NCBI GenBank assembly: GCA_964036045.1
Contig: OZ038383.1
Span: 62,625,725 to 62,689,724, forward strand
Direction of reading: 5' to 3'
Length of the DNA: 64,000 nt
DNA from: Eutreptiella sp. 'Long Island Sound 2002'
Lineage: Eukaryota > Euglenozoa > Euglenophyceae > Eutreptiales > Eutreptiaceae
The notes beneath the pieces were generated by a model, which made no database searches, was not told the origin of the DNA, and saw nothing but the letters and a program-made list of their open reading frames with translations. The translations under genes were made by a program, and so were the position numbers. Positions within the stretch are counted from its first letter, which is position 1, and every line of letters begins with the position of its first letter. Below are positions 21,260-32,725 of the stretch, piece after piece.

Positions 21260-24200
21260 TCAGGCGGCGAGGAGGTCGATGACGCCCTGAGCTGCGGGTG
21301 CCCTGCGGTTCCGCTTCTGGGGCTGGGGTAGGGCCCATGCATTGTGGACTTCGCCTGTGTACTCGGTGCCGGTGAGGTGCTCCGTGTCGGGGGTGCACAG
21401 CTGCATGGGGACCATCTCACGACCGGTTCGGTCTCGCCAGAGTTCGATGGTGCGCCCCAGCTTCTTGTCGTTGGGGGTGGCCGGGTCCCACTTGACGTGG
21501 ATCTTGAACCCCTGGTGGTCCCCGGTGACGAGGTACCGGTGCTTGACCTCCCCTGCGGCCCATATCCACTTGGAGGGGCCCGCGGCCGTGGGGTACTCGA
21601 AGGGCAGCTGCACCCGGGTGCCGATGGCGTATTTGGGATACAGGGCAGCGGCTTCCTCTTTGGTCCAGCTCTTCGGCTTGGCCCTTGGCTTTGGCGCGGG
21701 TTTGGCCTGTGTTGGGGCCTTGCGCTTCTGCGCACCTTGGCGGCGTCGGGCAGCGGGTTGTCCCCGTTGGGGAGGTGCGCCCTGGGGCTGCTGTACGGGT
21801 GCGTGGCCCGGTGCAAACACGGGGTGTTCGCGGGCGGCTGGGACGTCAGGCTTGGACGTGGTGACGGGGTCCTTCAGCTGGAACACTTGCTTGGTCATGA
21901 GGCCAAGCACTTCCTCGGCCTCCTGCAGGGCGTCGGGCGGGTCCGTGGGCCAGGTGAGGAGCCGGTGCCCGGTGCCTGCCCCGTGGCGGCGCATGTGGGC
22001 CGTGTAGCGGGTGGCGTGGCGTGTCCACGCTGGGGTGCGTTCCGGGGGGAGGGGGCCTTCTGGCGCCCCCTGCGCCCAGTAGAGGGCGTAGTGCAGCGCT
22101 TCCCAGGCTGCCTCTGAGGCGTGGGGGATGCGTGCGGCGAGTCACAAGCGGTCCCCTCCGCGTGGTGGGGGCGGGACTTCGTCGTCGGGGGCGTGCGCCG
22201 TTGCCCGTCGGACCCTGCCGTGGTCGTCCCATTCCACCGTCCACCAGGTGTCCCGGTGTTTGAGGATGTGGACCTCCGTGGTGGTCGGGGGGGCGTCCAT
22301 GGCGTTCCAGCTGACGAGCTGGATGGGGCGGACCGCAGGGTGGGTCTTCGGGGCTGCTCGCATGTTGAGGATTTGGTGGATGTCCTCGTCGGTGGGGCCC
22401 GCGTCGGGGGCGTCCTGCGCTGCTTGGGCTAGAGGTGGGGAGAAGCGGTCCTCCCAGAGGCGGGAGGCGGACGCCGTGGCGTACATGGCTGCGATCAGGA
22501 CGTGTTCCGTCAGCCCTTCCACCATGAGGTGGTTTTCCCCCTCCAGGTCTCGGGGGATGGTGGCTTCCGCCTTTAGGGTGAGGAGTGCGATGGCGCGTTT
22601 GGGTCCAGGTGTGGCGTGCGTCGGCTCATCTGGCGGGCGTCCGTCGGATGGGGTGTGGGGGGGGCGCTTCTGGAAGGGGGACGGTCCCACCGCCAGGTGC
22701 TCGACAAGGTGTAGCGGTATGGCGTGGTGGCGGTCCGCTGCGGGCAGGAGGTAGGGGTGTGGGTCCCCGGGTATTGTGCCGAGGAATATGCCCCCCCTGT
22801 AGGTAGGGGTGGGCAGGGGTTGCTGCAGAGCGCCTGCACATGGTAGCGCGCACCGAGGGTTGCAGTGGGTGCATGGGGCTGTTATGGGGTGCGGTACCGC
22901 GTACACGGTGAAGGGCCCTACCGCGCGCTGGATGTGGCGGGGGATGATGTTGCGGAGGTCTGCCACCCGTGCCGTGCGGCTTTCGCCATAGTATATCCAG
23001 AGCGTGTCCTCCAGTGCCATTTTGGGGCGCAGTTTGCGAGCCAGTAGGTTCATGGTGCTTTTGTTGGTGGCCTCGGTGACGGTGCCGGGTCCAGCGTTAA
23101 TGCGTTGGAGCAGGTGGTTTTGGTGGTGTGCCGTGGCCCGTCTGCGGGCGGTGTGGAGGGCGGTGCTGTCGGCGGGAGGGGGCGCGAGGTGGGTGGGCCT
23201 TTTGCGCGGGGTTGGGGCGACGTGTAGGGGATGCTTCCATGCCGGGCGCGGGTGCAGTTGCGGTGGCTGGAGGCCAGGGTAGGTGGTGAAGGTGTATATG
23301 GTGACGGGGGAGCGCTCATGCGTGGCCTGGAGGTAGTAGTGGTCGCGACCCGTGTTGTGGGTGATGATGACGTTTGGCGTTGGTATGTCGTAGTGGAGTG
23401 CGGTATTGGGGAGTTGTTTGGTGATGCGTGCCGTCGCGTCCCCCGTTTTGGGCGCGGTGTCGTGGGGCACGAGGATGTGGACTGCCCACGCATCGTGGGC
23501 GGGGAGGTCGAGGTCCGGTAGGGTGGGATGAATGGGGCGTCCCCGGAAGTGTGTGAAAGCTGGGTTGTGGCGTGCCGCCCTTTCCTTGATGATGGACGGT
23601 GCCCACTGGGGTGGCGCCCCAACTTGCTGGGCCATGGCGGGGCCGGCGCGGGCGATCGCCGTGAGGCCTGGGCCGAAGCCAGGCTGGTCTGCCGGTGGCT
23701 GCAGGCCCCCTTCTGGTGCGGGGTGGTGCCACCATAGGGTGTAGCCCTTTTGAGTGTTATCGTGGGGGGTGTGCACGAGGCCTTGGTGGTTGGAGATGGC
23801 GGTCTTGAGGGCTTCCGCTGCCTCGCGGTGGAGGGTGCGCGTGTAGGCCCAGACTCCGGTGGGGGGGGCCGCCCCTGTGTGGGATTTGGCCGTGGTGGGG
23901 GCCGGCTCGAGGGTGTGACTGGTGAGGGAGGGTCTGTGCAGCCCTTCGTGCAGGGAGGCGCACACGTGTGCCCACCTGTCCGCCCATCCCTGTTGGGCGC
24001 TTCCCGCGTCTGCCCCTGTGGGCAGTCGCACGATGACCACGTGCCAGGGGTGTGACCCTGGTACTACGGTGGGGGGTGTGGTGTGCTCGTGAGCGTGTAG
24101 CCACACTGCGGTGTCTGCGTTCGCCGTCACGTAGTCCTCTCCCTCCGCTGTGTGGACGTTTTCGACGGCGGTCTCTCCCTCCAGTGTGAGGAGGAGGTGT

Positions 24201-24271
24201 GTGCCGGGGGGCTGCGCGTGCGTCTCCACGTCTCGGAGCCACAGGTACGTGAGCGCCACGGTGCCGGGGAT
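21260..24271 (-). pseudogene. LINE ORF1, C-terminal part (downstream of the Ty3-1 insertion)
   Basis: About 1000 codons continue the ORF1 frame from 40554. The frame is open from the Ty3-1 edge at 24271 down to a TGA at 21260-21262, broken only by an in-frame TGA at 22142-22144 (probably CGA decay). A longer frame seems to begin at 24412, but its first codons are LTR sequence and not LINE protein. Features: a Cys cluster CTHCNPRCALPC near 22860, a basic Lys/Pro/Ala-rich linker near 21700 (KPAPKPRAKPKSW), and a compact C-terminal module (YPKYAIGTRVQLPFEYP ... WDPATPNDKKLGRTIELW) that looks like a small beta-rich domain. No RRM or transposase_22-type ORF1 domain is recognised. An RNA-binding role is only an inference from position. 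Confidence 0.65.
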
Positions 24272-25922
24272 TGAAGCCGGTTCGGACCCCCGTGGCCATC
24301 TTGGGGTCACTTGGGGTGTGTATCTATGTGCCGGCAAGCCGCCATTGGCTGATATCATACTCTCCCATCCATCTGAACTAACCCGATGTGATAGTGTGAT
24401 AGGTTTGGCCATTCCGGCTACGAGCGGCCATATTCAGTACCGAGGCGCCGCCAGCTGAGATTTATATATCAGAATATCAGGAACCAACAGGGTTTTATTA
24501 TCATGATGTTTCCGTAATTTTTCAGCCTTTCGTTCTGATGGTCAATGTATCGGCGACCGTCAGTTGGCTCGCGATTTTGCGTTAACCGATTGGTTAACTG
24601 TTATTTCCAGATATTTTGGCGGATACTCCGTTGAAGGGTCAGATTTCATCAGCAAAGGGTTCGTTGCTTCCGCAATTTTCTAAATAAGCACTCGAAATTT
24701 TAATCTGAATTTCTCGCGATGTCGAAATCGGATTTTCGACTTCGACATCGCCGCACTTGACTTGGACTTCTTCGAGTGGTCATACTCTCTTCCCTATGCC
24801 CGAATCAGGTTTCCCTTATACTTGCCACCCATTTGACTTGGAGATATAAGGGAAACAAAAGTGAATCGTGGGACCACTTTGAAGGGCCATATCTACGCGC
24901 GAGTGTGAGGAAAGAGAATAAGAAAGGTTGCGTTGCAAACGCCTTGGTCTCAACTTAATTTAGAAAGCATCAGACGCTTTTGGTGTGTACACATGCCCGG
25001 TGTAGCAAGGGATAATGGTCAAGAGGGTATAAAGTGATATATAACTCTTGGACCGTGCAACCGAATATTTTATTGCGACTTTCGAGTGTACCGCATGAGT
25101 GTTGGGGTTGCATAGCATCTTTTCTTGGGTTCCTACGCATTTTTAACGTGAAGTTATGACCATGGAGGGACATGGCATATCATGGTGGGAGCCACATTTT
25201 GAGGGTATGTGTTATATGCATGGTATATGTCTTGATATGCTCACGCCCATATTATATATCTTCGTGTGGCCGAAAAGATGGGAAGCCACACGTGACAAGG
25301 GCTTTGCCCATGTCCGAATTGTGGAATGCAAAGCGCTAGACTAAGTCTACCGCATATGTATTGCTCATGGTAAGTGGGACAAAGAGAACCATGAGTGCAC
25401 TCCCATTTTTATGGGGCATGTAGATATGAGTGGCGAAGGTATCTCCATGCGCCCGATTCGGGATCCAAGTGGGGGAATTGTTCGCAAATAGTTCCAATCA
25501 TTTGTGTATTGAACCATGAGCGGATATCATGGGTGAGCATAGAGATATACTATCATGACAACTTTGTATTTGGTCATATTTTCATGTTTTTGACCTCAAT
25601 TGTTGCTCATTTTAGCGTTTTGTGTACTTACCTGGTCGGCAAGCAGCAAGAAGCCTATGGTGAGTCGAACCATGGTATGTTGTTCATATGTTGGCATATG
25701 CTTTGGAGTTGAACACCACCATATGCCGGATCGCGTACTCCATTTGGCTTGGCACACGAAGGATTTCAAGAATTGGTCTCAAGATCATGGGCTGACTTGG
25801 GCGGTACGTGGCGCCCATATCCGAAGGGGTTTCGAGGGTAAAATGGGGATGTACATGGGCATTGGTCTTTGGTCTCTATTCTCCATGAATACTAGACTTC
25901 GATTCCATGCATGCTTTGAGCC

Positions 25923-26150
25923 TGTAAAGGGAAGCTCAGGACAGGACAGAACAAGGTTGGTTTCTTCTGTGGACCTCTGCATTTGGCAGGGTCAGGATTA
26001 CAGCAATTATGTCTAATTTCTGTTTGTTGTGCATGACGTAGCCCCATATAAGTTATTTGCTGTGGTGCGTCGCAGATGCCGCTATTTGGGCACTGCAGGG
26101 CACGCGTGCGCACTGACGTGTGCATTGTTTTCTTTCTGAGAAGCACTGAT
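25923..26150 (+). repeat. 5' LTR of the nested non-autonomous element
   Basis: 228 bp, TGTAAAGGG to CACTGAT, with a TATA-like CATATAAG near 26043. Identical to 28752-28979. Confidence 0.85.
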
Positions 26151-26349
26151 TTTTATTATAAAAAGATCTGATTTTGTAGGATTTTAGCATGTTTACAGTG
26201 TATGTATTGTGCTGAGCGTCCATTATTGTTTAGGCCATGAAACGGCTTATCTGTTGAATCACTCCGTATCACCAAGTCAAGATTGATCAACTCATTTGAT
26301 TTATTGCGTGCGGCAATTACAAGAAGGGCGTCGTTTCAAGGTTTTCAAA

Positions 26350-27486
26350 ATGGGACTGCAGGAGATTCAAAATGAGAGGTTTGAAAATTCTGAGTACTGG
26401 CCGAAACAACACTCGGAGGTCTTGAAATATTCAACAGATAACCACGACATTTCTTTGCCTTTGCCTGTAGCTGCAGATGAGATCAATAAGAGTGAGGAGT
26501 GCAATCACAGGAGTCTACGGCCCGGCCGAGCCGTCAATCAAGACACCATCAAGGCGCCGTCCAGACCAGCGCCAGCCCCGCCCAGGACAACACGGCCGCC
26601 GCAGCGCCTTTCAAGTGGAGTAACAGAAGTGCCACGATGTGCTGAAGCCGCCGCCATCACAGCAGTGCAACGACTCGTCGCACAGGAAGAACGAATAAGG
26701 CAAAGTCTCAGGTATGAGCAACAAGTAATCTGCTCGAAGAGGTACGCGAACTTTGGCCACGTTTTTCAAAAGCTCTATTGCCGGTTGTTCCAGCCTTCGT
26801 TGAATTCGGGGCAGACAAGTACGCCGCCGAACGAACTGAAGGAGCCAGGGAAGCGCTCATTGAAGGAGCTGGCGGATTCCAGCAAGACAACGCCGAAGAA
26901 GAACACCGCAAAATCGAATGCGCCGCCGAACAAGAACAAAGCGTCTGAGTACTCAGGTGTGTTGGCGAAGTTGGAGACCTCGTTGGAAAATTCCTTGAAG
27001 CGATCCTTAAGTGACCTCCGACGAGTTGTGGAATTGTTGGGTAACTGTTCGCCCTCTGTGTCCGTCAGAACGAACAAATGGAACAAGTTCGTCGAGAAGC
27101 AAGAACCAAGGCCCGTTTCAAGTGTGACGAAGCGCCGGCAGAACGAATCCCAAGTGACTGAGTGCCGAACGGACGAGTTACAAGCGAGTTTGGATGATTT
27201 TGACGCGTGGAAAGTAACTTCGGGAGATCCTGGCGGAGTTCAGCAGCGAAGGAGCTCCACAAATGAGTCGTCGAACGTCGCGAGGCCCAAACAAAGGGGA
27301 CAGCGAGCAGGACGAGCTGTGCAGCGTCGCCGCGCTATAGCCAAGTTCTTTGAGGTATTAAACTCAATCCAAGGTCGCGCATGCCGAGGTACAAGCGAGA
27401 AGAAGACCGAGTGCCCTACGCGAGACATGTGGGGGCAGTCTGTGGTGAACTCCAAGGAGAACCAAGGGAATCCCTTCTTGGACTGA
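26350..27486 (+). CDS. Gag-like or unknown protein of the nested element
   Basis: An ATG at 26350 gives 378 codons uninterrupted in a region of ordinary base composition, which is long for chance. The protein is basic and Ser/Thr-rich, with a Lys/Pro/Asn-rich centre and a short amphipathic stretch (GVLAKLETSLENSLKRSL) that could form a coiled coil. No zinc knuckle or capsid domain is recognised. Within about 26730-26950 another frame also reads as plausible acidic coiled-coil protein before a stop, so an earlier frame may have been overprinted by indels. Function unknown; the Gag label is only from its position after an LTR. Confidence 0.4.
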   Translation: MGLQEIQNERFENSEYWPKQHSEVLKYSTDNHDISLPLPVAADEINKSEECNHRSLRPGRAVNQDTIKAPSRPAPAPPRTTRPPQRLSSGVTEVPRCAEAAAITAVQRLVAQEERIRQSLRYEQQVICSKRYANFGHVFQKLYCRLFQPSLNSGQTSTPPNELKEPGKRSLKELADSSKTTPKKNTAKSNAPPNKNKASEYSGVLAKLETSLENSLKRSLSDLRRVVELLGNCSPSVSVRTNKWNKFVEKQEPRPVSSVTKRRQNESQVTECRTDELQASLDDFDAWKVTSGDPGGVQQRRSSTNESSNVARPKQRGQRAGRAVQRRRAIAKFFEVLNSIQGRACRGTSEKKTECPTRDMWGQSVVNSKENQGNPFLD

Positions 27487-27512
27487 GCAGTGCTCTTTAA
27501 AGCGCGCTGCTT

Positions 27513-27887
27513 TTGCCGTTGGCGCGCTGGCTGAAGCGCAATGCCTTTGGTGTGCTCAACGAAGGGAGAGGCCTCCGGAAAATAGTGGATCATAACCATC
27601 AACAAAATGATCAACAAGTTCGGAAACTTCACCAAGACCTCATGGGGTTTCATACCTCGTTGAAGCAATCATACGACAGACTTGTGGAATACGCAAGCAA
27701 TGTAGACAAACAAATGGAGACCATCACCAACTCAATTGCGACATCAACAAGCATACGAAAATCAAAACAAGGATTTGTTTTGAGAGTAGATCTTAACGCG
27801 AGCGCTTGCAGCGCTTTCTTTGTCAGCTTTTGGCGCTGTGAGCGCCTTGTGGTATATATCTGCCACAGATGGCAGAATGTGATGTAA
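27513..27887 (+). CDS. Second open segment with coiled-coil character in the nested element
   Basis: An open stretch without an early ATG; the first ATG in frame is near 27640. It includes helix-forming sequence (QQVRKLHQDLMGF ... VDKQMETITNSI) that may be a remnant of the same protein. The C-terminal third looks random. Low confidence as a gene. Confidence 0.2.
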   Translation: MPLARWLKRNAFGVLNEGRGLRKIVDHNHQQNDQQVRKLHQDLMGFHTSLKQSYDRLVEYASNVDKQMETITNSIATSTSIRKSKQGFVLRVDLNASACSAFFVSFWRCERLVVYICHRWQNVM

Positions 27888-28751
27888 ATTACAATGCATC
27901 CAAAAGTTGACTTTGTCAACGAAGCCTTTTTTTGGCCTACAAGTGGCGCCAAGCGCCTTATGTGCTGGCACTGACATGTGCCTTTGCTTTCTTTTTCGTT
28001 GTAGATACTATTTTGGATCTGCAATGAGCAGTGGTGGGATACACCCTGCTTTACACTTTGAGTGAACTCTGGTTTACTCAGTTTGGCAATTCTGTTTTGC
28101 TTTGCACCTGCCTGCTTGTGAGCAGTGTGTCTTTTTTTCTTTTTTAGCTGCTTCTGTCTTGGAGAAAAAGCAGAGTGGTTTTCCCGTTTGTTTTTCTGCT
28201 TTTGTTGAAAAAAGCAGGGGTTTTCTTTCTGTATTTTTATACTAAATTTTATCTGTGCCATGAGCACTTCAGGTTGTGTGCCATGAGCACTTATCAGGTT
28301 TTTACACCCTGTGAGGAGTTTGAGTGGGTATAGGTTGAAACACCACTTCACCACTTCCCTAGGGCACTGTTTGGTGACAGAAATCCCTTTCAGGAGGGTA
28401 AAGCTATCTGTGGTATCAGTGGTATTCCACTAGCATGATCTGCACATAGATAGTAGCTGTTTTTACCTGGAATGAGTAGAAATAGCCAGATCACAGACAA
28501 GAATATCTGTATTGTATTGTAGGTAAAGGCCTGCATGTTTTGCTATTTTTTTTCTCGGGTCAGCAACTCATTTAGGGAGTGCTGAGCCTGGGGGGGGGGT
28601 GTAAACATGCAAGGCAGCCTTTTGGGTGCTTGCGTTTTACACCCACCCAGCTCTGTCTGAGCTTTTCCCAGCCCTATGGTAAAACCCTTCGCACCCTTTT
28701 GTTTTGGGGTCTCAGCCACACATCAGGGTATGTGTGGGCTTGGGGGGGGAG

Positions 28752-28979
28752 TGTAAAGGGAAGCTCAGGACAGGACAGAACAAGGTTGGTTTCTTCTGTG
28801 GACCTCTGCATTTGGCAGGGTCAGGATTACAGCAATTATGTCTAATTTCTGTTTGTTGTGCATGACGTAGCCCCATATAAGTTATTTGCTGTGGTGCGTC
28901 GCAGATGCCGCTATTTGGGCACTGCAGGGCACGCGTGCGCACTGACGTGTGCATTGTTTTCTTTCTGAGAAGCACTGAT
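28752..28979 (+). repeat. 3' LTR of the nested non-autonomous element
   Basis: Identical to 25923-26150 and preceded by the purine tract GGGGGGGAG. Confidence 0.85.
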
Positions 28980-29608
28980 TCGGATAAGTGGTAACCTCAA
29001 TTTTGAGCATATATTTGATATATGGCCAATATGGTGTGAATTGGCAGTTTTTTGGCATGTTATGAGTTCAAACTCACGGGGCATATCTCCAAGCCCATTC
29101 GACTCTAAGTCCAATCAAGTATATGTCAGGGTAGGGCATGGTCCTGAGTGCCACTCTACGCCATGACACGCGATTTCCCCTATTGGGCTAGGATTTAGAG
29201 GCTTGGGAGTGAACACATTTTTGGGGTTTGTGTAGTGACTTGTGACACATGGCATTCAGCCATCTCATTTGACCTGGTTCAGGGCAATATGTTGGTGAGT
29301 CAAGGGAGGGTCTTGAGTCCAGGGAATGAGGGGTTTATGATTGTGAATGTGTATGTTAACCTCTTTCCTCAACCTTGCTTGATATGTGTTCATATGCCAA
29401 TTTCAGGGCTTTCTTCCTTGGTGCAATTCTTGTACATGCCCGCCATCGTGAGACAATCGATGTGCTGAACGGAAGCCCGCAGCCTGATTTGGATTGTGAA
29501 TTGGGTTATTGCTGTATTTGTGGGATCTGGTTGCTGTTCAGGGTTGAAGGAGGATTACATTTTCTATATTTTTGGATTTTGGACCTTGGACTTTGAGGAT
29601 TTTGAGAA

Positions 29609-32600
29609 ATGCAATCGTTGATCCGGAGTAAATCAGCAGGGGTAACAGGCGGAAGGGGCACAGCGGGGGCCGGTCCTGGTAGGGACCTTCTTTATGGTAG
29701 CAGAGGCTTACCTGCTGCCCCTACCAACCGCCGACCCGGGGACTTGGGCCCTTATGAGCCCTGCCCAAGTACGCCCCGGGTGCGTATTGTGGACTCAGTG
29801 GAGACCACGCCGGAGATTGGAGCCATAGAAGAACCGAGACGTTCAAGAGCATGGCGAACTCCGGAAGTTGAAGCCCGAAGAGAAGTACGACATTCGGGAA
29901 GAGGAGGACGTGACATGGAGGACCTGGTCTCCATGTGTGAGCGTCGCTGCCGAAAGGCATGCAACCTCCGCTCCGCCGCGGAGGACTCTGATGAGGCCTG
30001 CCATTCAGGCAGCAGTGGAGGACGGGCCCGGCGCTACCGGAAGCGCGGGTCACCCAAGTCCGCGGCAAGGGACGCCGGGGCTATGGACACGGACCCCAGC
30101 CCGGTCAGGCTGTGGGATACCGAGGGGCACTCCGAGGGCTATCGGACAGCCTACGAGCCACCTTCGGAGTAGGAGATGTCCGCGCCGATCGCCAGGGCGC
30201 ATACGGCCCCCGAGCCCGCCCTGAAGCACGACGCCGAGGGCTTGGAGAGGCCAGCCAGGGCCCGGACGGTACCGGTGCCCCGGCACACGGGACCAGAGAC
30301 GGACGCCATAGGCGATACGCCCATGGGCGATGAGTCCGAGGTGCCGGGAACCGCGGGATGCGCTGAATCCGGCGGAAAGCACGCTGCGTGCCACTGCGAG
30401 CACGTGTCCTTCCTCATGGGCAAGTACCCGAAGATGGGGATGGATGCCATCGTGCATCGCCTTGACCGCCTGGACAACGCCAAGGACTGTCTAGAGGAGG
30501 ACGTCGCGGGAATCCTGGATGACCAGTCGGCCGCGGAGAAAGACATGGAGGAGCTGCGAGCGGAACGGGACCGGTACCGGGAGAATCTGGAGCTGGCCCT
30601 GGAGAAGCAGCAGCGAGTGGTGGACAGCCTCCTCCACCTGGTGGAGGACATGTTGGGACGCCTGAAAAGGCTAGAGAAGCTACAGCCCCTCGCCTCGGGT
30701 CCGGAGCTCCCGGCAAGGCCAGCAACGGCAGAGTTGGTGGAGCGGGTTAAGACCCTCAGGAGCGCCATGGATAAACCCATGGGCGGCCCTGCAGAGGCAC
30801 CCTACGCGCCTCCGCGTGTTGACCCGGGTGCGCTGCCGTTTGTTCCCATGTTCAGCGAATCCACAATGCTCGGGGAACACACGGCACCGGCTGGGTCCAT
30901 GCGGGAAGGGCACGTAACCACGGACCCGAGGAGCCTGACGGTACAGATGTCCCATGCCGCCCAGGATGTACCGATCACGACGAATATGGTAGTCTATGCG
31001 GAAGAGAAGATCGAGATCCAGAACCAGACCATGCAGGGGCGAACCATGGGAAGCGCCGACGGACATGGTCGAGGCCATCCTAGCGGAAACCTGTGGGCGA
31101 AGGACCCCAATACGGGGATATGGACGGCCGATGGAGCAAGTGCTTCCCGCATTCCAAACCCCATGGGTTCAGGCCCAACTGGACCGCACTCCATGGAGGA
31201 GAGGGATGTACGGGGAGTGTACTCACACCCCCCGGCCACAGGGGGTATCTGTCTCGGTGGAGTGGTGGCTGGAGACGTCGGAGACGCCATCAGGATTGAC
31301 GACCTCAGGGGAATCAAAATCCCCTATTACGACGGGAACCCGTCCAACCTGGATGACTTCATCCTGGACTGGGAGTACTTTGCCGAGGAGGTCGTCGGCG
31401 AGATGCGGGGAGCGCCGCGGGACAAGTGGGTATGCCGGACATTCCCACACCTGCTGGCGCAGGACCTGAAGGAGGAGCTGCGGGATCAGATCCGGGAAGG
31501 ATTGATCCGTACGGAGCAGGCCTGCCTCCAGTGGTTGGAGGACGAGGAGCGGGTGGACGCTCCGAACCAGAAGCTGGAGGACCTGTGGTCCATTCCACTG
31601 CCGCTGGACCGCGGTGAGTTGCGGGTCCGGGAGTGGAACCGGTATCTGCGGAAGTACCGCAGATGCCTCAAGCTGGTGGAAGACTGGAACGAGGCCAGTG
31701 AGATCTGCCACTTGCTGAAGAACGTCCTCCCCGCCAACTGGAAGAGACGAGTGGAGGACGAGGAGAAGAAGCGCGCCAAGAAGCGGGTGGCGGTGAGGAT
31801 CATGGCGGCGGAGGATACCCATGCTGGTATCATGGAATTCTTCAGGAGGAACCTGGGCGAACCCAACCGGATGTTGGGACTGAAGAACGCCGTGTACGTG
31901 GAGGTGTTTGGAGACTCCATGGGGCAAAGGTTGCTGCGCCTCAACAACGTGGAGTGGAGGCGCGGGGAGCCGCTGAGGATGCAAGTCATCTTCGCCCGCA
32001 TGAGCCTTGACGAGATCGTGAAGTACATCACGGTGGAGTTGAAGCTCAATGCAAAGAACGAGGCCCACGTGCAGGATTGACATGGTCATGGACAACGAGG
32101 CCACCGAGAAGACCGCCTTCATCGGGAGATCCAGGAGGACACGGCCAACTCCGCGGAGGATGGTAGTGGAAGTGGCCAAGACCACTGGACCGGGTCCCGG
32201 GAGGATCATGAGGACGCCCACTTCTTCGCGTTTGTGGCGCACAACGTGAGGAACGATAGGCAGGATCGGTCCAGATGGAGCCAGGTGGGACCCAAGAAGG
32301 GCAAGGAGCCAAGGAGGATCGGGAACCCACCGCTCTCGTTCCGGGAGTACAGGTCTCAGCACGACGGGTGCTGGGTCTGTTATGGCAAGGGAAACAACCA
32401 TGCACATGACCACCCTCAGTGCAAGGTGTATGAGGCGGACAAGAAGGCCTACTTCGCCGCCCACCCCGAGAAGAAGCCCAAGGAGCAGCGGATTTCCGAT
32501 TGGAAGGCGAAGGGCGGAGGCGGGGGAAAAGGCCAAGGCAAAGGCCAAGGCAAAGGCGGAGGAAGAGGTTATGGTGGTGGACCTGGTCAAGACCGACGAG

Positions 32601-32725
32601 TGAGGTCGATCGAGGAAGTTGCTGAGGACATGTTGAGGACGTTGGAGGAACTCAAAGCCCAGCAACGTGGTGGACAAAGTCCTGGCGGATCGCAGCCGGA
32701 AGGGGCTGCGGGAAGCCAAGTCTAG
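29609..32725 (+). pseudogene. Ty3-1 gag
   Basis: One frame runs from an ATG in the LTR (29609) through the primer site (read as YGSRG) to beyond 32725, interrupted by TAG at 30170-30172, TGA at 32078-32080 and TAG at 32723-32725. The order is: Arg/Ser-rich N-terminus, a helical segment near 30470-30700 (KDMEELRAERDRYRENLELA, likely coiled coil), a linker, a capsid-like region at about 31300-31900 (YYDGNPSNLDDFILDWEYF is typical of Retrotrans_gag), and a nucleocapsid part with CWVCYGKGNNHAHDHPQC at 32369-32422, which fits C-X2-C-X8-H-X4-C rather than the usual X4 spacing, followed by a Gly/Lys/Arg-rich RNA-binding-like tail. Non-functional as it stands because of the stops. Confidence 0.8.
29695..29706 (+). 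promoter_or_regulatory. Ty3-1 primer-binding site
   Basis: TGGTAGCAGAGG immediately after the LTR end, complementary to the 3' end of an initiator tRNA-Met ending CCTCTGCTACCA. Confidence 0.85.

Larger units (their letters stand above)
25923..28979 (+). mobile_element. Young non-autonomous LTR element nested in the Ty3-1 5' LTR
   Basis: 3.06 kb bounded by 228-bp direct repeats (25923-26150 and 28752-28979) that appear identical base for base and start TGTAAAGGG. A G-rich purine tract (about 28740-28751) precedes the right repeat, as expected for a 3' LTR. No protease, RT or integrase is encoded. The uninterrupted Ty3-1 3' LTR reads GAGCC-TTCGG at the equivalent site, so the empty site is known; no 4-6 bp target duplication is visible. 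I see no initiator-tRNA primer site after the left LTR. A LARD/TRIM-like element mobilised in trans is the likeliest class. Confidence 0.75.
24272..29694 (+). repeat. 5' LTR of Ty3-1, split by a nested element
   Basis: Matches 38185-40551 base for base except for scattered substitutions and the insertion 25923-28979. A TATA-like TTTATATATC is at about 24461. The gag ATG at 29609-29611 lies in its last 86 bp. Confidence 0.9.

Noticed and set aside
22142-24412. A gene starting at 24412 in the LTR
   Set aside because: Codons upstream of 24271 are Ty3-1 LTR sequence and occur again in the 3' LTR near 38325; the LINE ORF1 frame merely runs into the LTR.
24776-25344. Short ORFs repeated at 38689-39257
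   Set aside because: They are duplicated only because they lie in the two Ty3-1 LTRs; many substitutions between the copies change amino acids and they have no domain.
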